NCBI GenBank assembly: GCA_013140935.1
Contig: JABFSD010001214.1
Coordinates: 1 to 11,919 of the forward strand
Length of the DNA stretch: 11,919 nt
Direction of reading: 5' to 3'
Source of the DNA: Acidobacteriota bacterium
GTDB taxonomy: Bacteria > Acidobacteriota > Blastocatellia > RBC074
The notes beneath the pieces were generated by a model. It searched no databases, had not been told where the DNA came from, and saw nothing but the letters and a program-made list of their open reading frames with translations. How positions within the stretch are numbered: position 1 is the first letter of the stretch; each line of letters starts with the position of its first letter. A program made the translations under genes and the position numbers. Positions 7,306 to 11,919 of this stretch are shown piece after piece.

Positions 7306-7334
7306 GGTGGCACAAGATGCCATCTTGTGCCACC
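7306..7334. repeat. Near-perfect 29-base palindrome between convergent genes
   Basis: GGTGGCACAAGATG (7306-7319) and CATCTTGTGCCACC (7321-7334) are exact reverse complements around a single C at 7320. Folded as RNA, this gives a GC-balanced stem of about 12 pairs with a tight loop. It fills most of the 38-base gap between the sulfatase stop and the permease stop. No T-run follows on either strand, so it is not a classic intrinsic terminator, although it could stop or stabilise both convergent transcripts. It may also be one copy of a genome-wide intergenic repeat of the REP type. Confidence 0.7.
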
Positions 7335-7337
7335 AAC

Positions 7338-8225
7338 TTATGCTTCACGTTTATCCTTCAACGCCGAACGCAACAGCGAAATCGCCGTATACAAAACCAC
7401 TGCCACCACGATCCAGCGTACGTATTTCACCTCCATCTCTTTGACGATATAGACCGCCGCCAGCACGGCTGGGATGCCGCCCAGCGCAAGTCCCAATGCC
7501 GCGCGCAAGTCATATCCCTTTTGCTTGATGTATTGCGTGCTGCCCATCGGCATCAGAAACGCGCACGAGCCCATCATGATCGGAAAGGCCGCTTTGGGAT
7601 TCATGCCGAGCAACGAAATCATAATCATACAAGGGCCATATAAACCGATGCCGAGCGACATCAAAGCACCCAGTACGAAATTGCCGAGGAAGCCGAGGAC
7701 GAGCAATCCGCCGGTCAAAGCCAGTGCTCCTGAGGTCGGTGTGCCTTGCTGGGTATAGGTTAAATAGATTTCGCGGATGAACAGGCAAGCCGCAATGAAC
7801 AGCGCAATGCTCATGCCGTATTGCACGCGGCGACGCGGCCACGTTGCCACATACTTTGCGCCGATGGTCATGCCCAGCACCGCCGCGACGATCAGGGCGA
7901 GCAGGGTGCGAATGTCTACTTCGACGGTTTGAATGAAGATGAAGGCTTGCGCGACGGTGGGTAGCGTGTGGCCTACGTTAAGCGTGCCGGGCAGCCATTC
8001 GTCGCGGATCATTTTTAAGTTGCGCCACATCGCCGTCGTCGTGGCGAACGAACCGATGCCGAACGTGTCGAAGAAATTCGCAATCGCGCCGATGGCGATT
8101 TGCGTGGGTGAAGGTGCGATGGGTTGATTTTCAGCGCGTTCGCGCAAGATCGCACGAATCCAAACCGCCAGATAAAACAGCGCCACCGCTGCGAGGGCGA
8201 GAAGGAGCAAGGTTTTGATGGTCAT
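7338..8225 (-). CDS. TauE/SafE (TSUP) family permease
   Basis: The 295-residue product is strongly hydrophobic, with about eight membrane segments: 2-24, about 43-62, 88-102, 107-127, 135-152, 165-198 (possibly two), 200-226, 242-262 and 268-287. Two half-repeats typical of the TSUP family (Pfam TauE) can be seen: IGAIANFFDTFGIGSFATTT at 45-64 and the LGIGLYGPCMIMISLLGMNP region near 191-210. The family comprises inner-membrane permeases proposed to export or import sulfite, sulfoacetate or other sulfur-containing or organic anions; substrate assignments are mostly tentative. The gene faces the sulfatase tail to tail, so a link with sulfur metabolism is possible but not shown. No strong Shine-Dalgarno precedes the ATG at 8225-8223, so the start is the least certain feature, though the first hydrophobic helix begins immediately after it. 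Confidence 0.85.
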   Translation of the reverse strand: MTIKTLLLLALAAVALFYLAVWIRAILRERAENQPIAPSPTQIAIGAIANFFDTFGIGSFATTTAMWRNLKMIRDEWLPGTLNVGHTLPTVAQAFIFIQTVEVDIRTLLALIVAAVLGMTIGAKYVATWPRRRVQYGMSIALFIAACLFIREIYLTYTQQGTPTSGALALTGGLLVLGFLGNFVLGALMSLGIGLYGPCMIMISLLGMNPKAAFPIMMGSCAFLMPMGSTQYIKQKGYDLRAALGLALGGIPAVLAAVYIVKEMEVKYVRWIVVAVVLYTAISLLRSALKDKREA

Positions 8226-8311
8226 GGCCGCGCATAGTAACGAGCGTTGCCAGAAGCGTAAAGAGCCAGAGAGACGGGAAGGAAGAGCGATGGCGAGAAA
8301 GCAGAGCGGCG

Positions 8312-8347
8312 TTCCTCATCTCTCTGTCTCTCTTTCTCTGCCTCTGC
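8312..8347 (+). other. Polypyrimidine tract in the divergent gap before the acyl-CoA synthetase gene
   Basis: The 191-base gap 8226-8416 between the divergent permease and acyl-CoA synthetase genes should contain both promoters. Its most visible feature is a strongly pyrimidine-biased run of TC-rich sequence at about 8312-8347, preceded by a purine-rich stretch (about 8261-8306). I see no clear -35/-10 pair; TATGCT at 8348-8353 is a weak -10 candidate. Confidence 0.35.
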
Positions 8348-8416
8348 TATGCTGCGCGCCGCTCACTGCACCGAGCGCAACTCTCATCAAAACATCAACG
8401 AGCATAGAGGACGACG

Positions 8417-10072
8417 ATGAACGACCAGCTTTCTCCTTACGCGCAAAAACCGTGGTTGCGGCATTACGATTATTGGGTTCCCGCAGAAACCACCATTCCC
8501 GAACAATCCATTTATCAAGTGCTGGCGGCGGCGAACGTACATTACGGCCATCATCGTGCGACGGCCTTTCTGGGCGGACATCTCACCTTCGCTGAAATCA
8601 AACAACAGGCTGACAAGCTGGCGACTTCATTATTGAAGCTGGGTGTCAAGCCGGGCGATTGCGTAGGCATCATGCTGCCGAACTGTCCACAATACGTGAT
8701 CAGCTTTTTTGCAATTGTGCGGCTGGGCGCGATTGCGGTGAATATCAATCCGACTTACACCGCGCGCGAAGTCGGTCTGGTGGCGAATGATTCGGGCTTG
8801 CGCGTCTTGATTACGCTGAACGCGCTTGCGCCCATTGCACTGGGCGTGAAAGCCGAGACGAAGATCGAAACCATCATTGCAACCGACGCGCTCGCCTTTG
8901 CGGCGCAACGGCCTAAGGTGCTGGCAATGACTGAAGGTACGCTATCGTTTTCAGAAATGATCGAGGGCGTGGCCGAACCGCAACTGCCGCCGCTCAATCT
9001 CAACGCAGGCGATGAAGTTGCGGCGCTGGTTTATACGGGCGGCACGACGGGCGTGCCAAAAGGCGCGATGATTACGCATCGCAATATGTGGGCTTCGACG
9101 GTGATGTGCCGCGTGTGGAATCGTGAATTCACGCGCGCGGGCGAAGAGAGCTTTCTGCTCGTCATTCCTTACTTCCACATTTACGGCTTGATCGTAGGGC
9201 TGGTTTATTCGACTTACGTCGGCGCAGTGCAAATACAGATTCCGAAATACGACGCGAATATGCTGCTGGCGGCGATCAACGAATACGAACCGACTTATTT
9301 TCCCGCCGTGCCGACGTTGTTTATTTCGCTGCTTAATCATCCCGATGCGCCGTCGAGCAAGCTGGGCAAGATTCGCCGCTTGAACAGCGGCTCGGCTCCG
9401 TTGCCGGTCGAGGTGATGGAACGATTTGAAGCGATGAGCGGCGCGAGCGTCTATGAAGGTTGGGGCATGACCGAAACGACGGCGATTGGTTCGGGGACGC
9501 CTACGTTTGCGCGACGCAAGCTGGCGAGCATCGGCTTTCCGTTCCCCAACACCGAAATGAAAATCGTGGATTTGGAATCCGGTACGCGTGAACTGCCCGT
9601 AGGAGAAGAGGGCGAGCTTTGCATTCGCGGGCCGCAAATCATGAAAGGCTATTGGAACAAGCCCGAAGCTACCGCCGAAGTGTTGAAAGACGGCTGGCTT
9701 TACACCGGCGACGTAGCCCGTATGGATGAAGACGGCACGTTTTATATCGTCCAACGCAAAAAGGACATGCTATTGGTGAGTGGCTTTAACGTTTATCCCA
9801 ACGAGATCGAAGACGTGCTGTTCACGCATCCGGCGATTAAGGAATGCGCCGTCATCGGCGTGCCCGACGAATATCGCGGCGAAGCGGTGAAGGCGTTCGT
9901 CGTATGCAAAGAAAACGCGACGACGACGAAAGAAGACATCATCGAGTTCTGCAAAGATCAATTGGCGAAATACAAACTGCCCACACACATCGAATTTCTG
10001 ACGGCATTGCCCAAGAGCGCCGTCGGGAAAGTGTTGCGACGCGAGTTGCGGGAAAAAGAGAGTGAAAAGTGA
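8417..10072 (+). CDS. Long-chain acyl-CoA synthetase, FadD-like (AMP-forming)
   Basis: The 551-residue product is a complete member of the ANL adenylating superfamily. The phosphate-binding loop YTGGTTGVPKG is at 206-216, YEGWGMTETT at 346-355, GWLYTGD at 426-432, the hinge and fatty-acyl-CoA-synthetase signature KKDMLLVSGFNVYPNEIED at 448-466, and the catalytic lysine of the C-terminal lid at K538 in PKSAVGKVLRREL. It would activate a carboxylate, probably a medium- or long-chain fatty acid, with ATP and load it on CoA; chain length cannot be read with confidence. The ATG is supported by AGAGG at 8406-8410, six bases upstream. Its last codons (ESEK and stop) lie inside a heptamer repeat array, so the extreme C-terminus may be a recent change. 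The nearby saccharopine-dehydrogenase-like gene is also often tied to lipid metabolism, but no operon joins them. Confidence 0.93.
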   Translation: MNDQLSPYAQKPWLRHYDYWVPAETTIPEQSIYQVLAAANVHYGHHRATAFLGGHLTFAEIKQQADKLATSLLKLGVKPGDCVGIMLPNCPQYVISFFAIVRLGAIAVNINPTYTAREVGLVANDSGLRVLITLNALAPIALGVKAETKIETIIATDALAFAAQRPKVLAMTEGTLSFSEMIEGVAEPQLPPLNLNAGDEVAALVYTGGTTGVPKGAMITHRNMWASTVMCRVWNREFTRAGEESFLLVIPYFHIYGLIVGLVYSTYVGAVQIQIPKYDANMLLAAINEYEPTYFPAVPTLFISLLNHPDAPSSKLGKIRRLNSGSAPLPVEVMERFEAMSGASVYEGWGMTETTAIGSGTPTFARRKLASIGFPFPNTEMKIVDLESGTRELPVGEEGELCIRGPQIMKGYWNKPEATAEVLKDGWLYTGDVARMDEDGTFYIVQRKKDMLLVSGFNVYPNEIEDVLFTHPAIKECAVIGVPDEYRGEAVKAFVVCKENATTTKEDIIEFCKDQLAKYKLPTHIEFLTALPKSAVGKVLRRELREKESEK

Positions 10073-10127
10073 AAAGTGAAAAGTGAACAGTGAAAGACGA
10101 TGTGTTACTCACTTTTCACTTTTCACT
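10061..10127. repeat. Heptamer repeat array (AGTGAAA) and its inverted copy
   Basis: Five tandem 7-base units occupy 10061-10095 (AGTGAAA three times, then AGTGAAC and AGTGAAA). The reverse-complement unit TTTCACT occurs twice, plus a partial copy, at 10109-10127. The 19-base right arm is an exact reverse complement of 10061-10079 and, in another register, of 10068-10086, so a long stem with a loop of 22 or 29 bases is possible. The stop codon of the acyl-CoA synthetase gene (10070-10072) lies in the left arm. It may act as a transcription terminator or be a mobile or slipped-strand intergenic repeat. Confidence 0.75.
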
Positions 10128-10218
10128 CATCCGGTTGCGCCCAAGAACCCTTTTGCGTAGAGTCCGCGTCGAAGCCCATTCATCCCCAAATTTCAATTCG
10201 AAAGAGAAGTAGATTTAC

Positions 10219-11841
10219 ATGGCAGTATCCCCACGTGAATCGAGTAGTGCGATTGTCGTGCCGGACGAATTAGTGCGCTTGCCGGAAAGTTCGTGGCGGT
10301 TGTTTCCGCTGACCGAACCTTCGATCAAGTTCATCACCGCTGGTCTGGTGATGTTCGATGGGCTGTTGGCAATGGCACTATTCGTACTGGCCTATTGGGT
10401 AAGGCATCCCAGCCATCAGATTTGGTTCGAAGCGCAACATCCGTTGTTGCCGTTTTGGCCTTACACCTTTCATTACGAATTTGGCCCTTATCTCAGCGTG
10501 TTGTATTTCGTCCCCTTCATTCAGGTCGCGCTGTTTTGGTATCGCGGGTTATATCGTGTGCGCGGCGAGTTTTCGTTCAGCGACGACGTAATCAATATCT
10601 TCAAAGCGCATTCGGTGGGAGCCTTGCTCGTGACGGTGAGCGCGTTTTTCTATCGCGGCGGATTCACTTATTCGGCTTTCTCTTATTCGCGCATTGTCTT
10701 CGTTTTATATTTCGTCATCGGGCTGATGGTGTTCATCGGTTACCGCGCTTCGTTGCGGGTGTTGCAAACGTTTTATCGCCGCCGCCATCGCAACGTAATT
10801 CCGATCTTGATTTTAGGCGGCAACGAAGTCGCGGCCATGTGCATTAACGAAATCGCCCACCACCCGCGTCTCGGTCGCCGTGTCGTAGGTCTCGTCACCG
10901 CCGACGGACGCAAACCGGAGGTCGAGAGCTTGCGGCGCTGGCCTACGTTGGGGCGTTACGACGAAATGCATCGCTTCATCCGGTTGCATCGCATTCGGGA
11001 AGTGCTCATCACCGACCCGACGATTGCGCCCGAATTGCTGTTTGAAACGATGGTGAAATGCGGACGCGGCACGCGCATCAACTTTCGTATCGTACCGAAT
11101 TTGCTCAACTGCATTCCGCGCAAAACTTATGTCGAACAACTCGGTACGGTGCCGATGGTGCGCCTGTTCGAAGAACCGCTTTCGACTTCGGCGCGCTTGC
11201 TCAAACGCGCGGTGGATCTGGTCGTGAGTTCGTTGTTGTTGACGCTGACGGCTCCGCTCTGGCTGTTGATCGCGCTCGCCATCAAGCTCGAAGCGCGGCG
11301 GCGCGGCACCGACGGCACGGTGTTTTATAAACAAGAGCGCGTCGGCATGGATGGGCACGTATTTTTGCTTTATAAATTTCGCTCGATGAGCGGCGATGCG
11401 CAGGGCGACGCGGCCCATCGCACGTTCATGCAACACCTCATCAAAACCGGCGAAGCCAAACATACCAACGGCACACAAGGCCTTTATAAATTCACTAACG
11501 AGGAGCGCCTCACGCGCACAGGCCGCTGGTTGCGTCGTTTGAGCCTCGACGAGTTGCCGCAAATCTTTAACGTATTCAAAGGCGAAATGAGTCTGGTCGG
11601 CCCGCGTCCGCCGCTGCATTACGAAGTCGAATGTTACGAGCCCTGGCATCGCAAACGGCTGGACGTAAAACCCGGCCTGACCGGTCTCTGGCAAGTCAGC
11701 GGACGCTATCACGTGTCGTTTGAGCAGATGGTGCAACTCGATATTTTTTATATTGAGAATTGGTCGCTCTGGCTCGATCTCAAAATCATTCTGAAAACCC
11801 TGCCCGCGCTTTTCATGCGCGAACGTCTGAACGCGGAATAA
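10219..11841 (+). CDS. Polyprenyl-phosphate sugar phosphotransferase for exopolysaccharide initiation (WcaJ/WbaP-like)
   Basis: The 540-residue product has the layout of polyisoprenyl-phosphate hexose-1-phosphate transferases. Four N-terminal membrane helices (about 36-61, 88-108, 126-146, 157-178) are followed by a Rossmann-like CoA-binding-3 domain (about 192-300, starting at PILILGGNEVA) and a C-terminal bacterial sugar transferase domain (about 325-535). The last has a membrane-entering helix (331-355), VFYKQERVGMDG (368-379), YKFRSM (385-390), RRLSLDELPQIFNVFKGEMS with the catalytic Asp-Glu pair at 444-445, LVGPRPP (459-465) and KPGLTGLWQVSGR (484-496). It would transfer a sugar-1-phosphate from a UDP-sugar to undecaprenyl phosphate, the first step of capsule or exopolysaccharide assembly; the sugar is unknown. 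The stretch 391-430 between YKFRSM and the RLTRTG region seems longer than usual. The Shine-Dalgarno is weak (AAAGAGAAG, about ten bases upstream). A PIG-L deacetylase gene starts 12 bases downstream. Confidence 0.92.
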   Translation: MAVSPRESSSAIVVPDELVRLPESSWRLFPLTEPSIKFITAGLVMFDGLLAMALFVLAYWVRHPSHQIWFEAQHPLLPFWPYTFHYEFGPYLSVLYFVPFIQVALFWYRGLYRVRGEFSFSDDVINIFKAHSVGALLVTVSAFFYRGGFTYSAFSYSRIVFVLYFVIGLMVFIGYRASLRVLQTFYRRRHRNVIPILILGGNEVAAMCINEIAHHPRLGRRVVGLVTADGRKPEVESLRRWPTLGRYDEMHRFIRLHRIREVLITDPTIAPELLFETMVKCGRGTRINFRIVPNLLNCIPRKTYVEQLGTVPMVRLFEEPLSTSARLLKRAVDLVVSSLLLTLTAPLWLLIALAIKLEARRRGTDGTVFYKQERVGMDGHVFLLYKFRSMSGDAQGDAAHRTFMQHLIKTGEAKHTNGTQGLYKFTNEERLTRTGRWLRRLSLDELPQIFNVFKGEMSLVGPRPPLHYEVECYEPWHRKRLDVKPGLTGLWQVSGRYHVSFEQMVQLDIFYIENWSLWLDLKIILKTLPALFMRERLNAE

Positions 11842-11853
11842 CTGTTTTCCTCT

Positions 11854-11919
11854 ATGACTACGGTACTGGCTTTCTTCGCGCATCCCGATGACGCTGAGTT
11901 TTTGTGCGCGGGTACGTTG
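11854..11919 (+). CDS. PIG-L/LmbE-family deacetylase, N-terminal fragment (cut by window end)
   Basis: Only 22 codons are present: MTTVLAFFAHPDDAEFLCAG and two more residues. The AHPDDAE motif right after a hydrophobic beta-strand is the signature of the PIG-L family of zinc-dependent N-acetylglucosamine-type deacetylases, in which the His and the second Asp bind zinc. Family members deacetylate GlcNAc-containing glycolipids, mycothiol or bacillithiol precursors, or polysaccharide intermediates. The gene begins 12 bases after the sugar phosphotransferase stop on the same strand, so the two are likely co-transcribed and may share a glycan pathway. No clear Shine-Dalgarno is visible, which is compatible with translational coupling. 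The rest of the gene lies outside the window. Confidence 0.82.
   Translation, partial: MTTVLAFFAHPDDAEFLCAGTL

Noticed and set aside
8215..8595. Possible small gene in the gap before the acyl-CoA synthetase
   Set aside because: Half of it overlaps the synthetase in another frame, the rest is the polypyrimidine tract read as Ser/Leu/Pro, and no ribosome-binding site was seen.
8951..9754. Minus-strand open frame of 267 codons opposite the acyl-CoA synthetase
   Set aside because: Antisense to catalytic motifs of a complete enzyme and without any recognisable domain.
10813..11883. Minus-strand open frame of 356 codons opposite the sugar phosphotransferase
   Set aside because: It overlaps a well-supported gene with all family motifs, and its own product is low-complexity and rich in Arg, Gln and His.

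Overview
The window reads as a chromosomal segment of a Gram-negative, heterotrophic environmental bacterium, most likely an Acidobacteriota member (possibly Blastocatellia-like). This is inferred from the C-terminal piece of an Oar-type TonB-dependent receptor, a secreted formylglycine sulfatase, and a moderately GC-rich set of housekeeping, lipid and exopolysaccharide genes. No rRNA or tRNA gene, CRISPR array, transposase or integrase was recognised.

Layout. Positions 1-888 hold the end of an outer-membrane TonB-dependent receptor that starts outside the window. After an AT-rich 316-base spacer comes a same-strand three-gene cluster (1205-4474) with visibly lower GC than its surroundings. 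Its genes encode (i) a 618-residue protein made of seven exactly 50-residue repeats, matching a DUF346/PLL-lectin-like seven-bladed beta-propeller, followed by a second, unassigned beta-rich domain; (ii) a 244-residue helical, HEAT-like protein; and (iii) a 215-residue acidic protein carrying a full HExxHxxGxxH zinc-binding motif. None has a visible signal peptide. This cluster is the most unusual part of the window.

The remainder has ordinary gene families. On the minus strand (4526-5737) is a saccharopine-dehydrogenase-like/trans-acting enoyl reductase family oxidoreductase. Divergent from it is a secreted sulfatase (5842-7299). Convergent with the sulfatase is a TauE/SafE (TSUP) permease (7338-8225), and the short gap between them holds a near-perfect 29-base palindrome. 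Divergent from the permease is a FadD-like acyl-CoA synthetase (8417-10072), whose last codons run into a heptamer repeat array that forms a long inverted repeat. Then come a polyprenyl-phosphate sugar phosphotransferase (10219-11841) and the first 22 codons of a PIG-L/LmbE deacetylase (11854 to the window end), probably the start of a surface-polysaccharide locus.

How they may work together. The cluster at 1205-4474 looks like one transcription unit (27-base and 3-base gaps, each gene with its own Shine-Dalgarno-like sequence), suggesting a glycan-recognition protein, a helical adaptor and a putative metallopeptidase acting together. That functional link is inference. The sulfatase and the TSUP permease could be linked through sulfate or sulfur-anion handling, but they are convergent and not co-transcribed.
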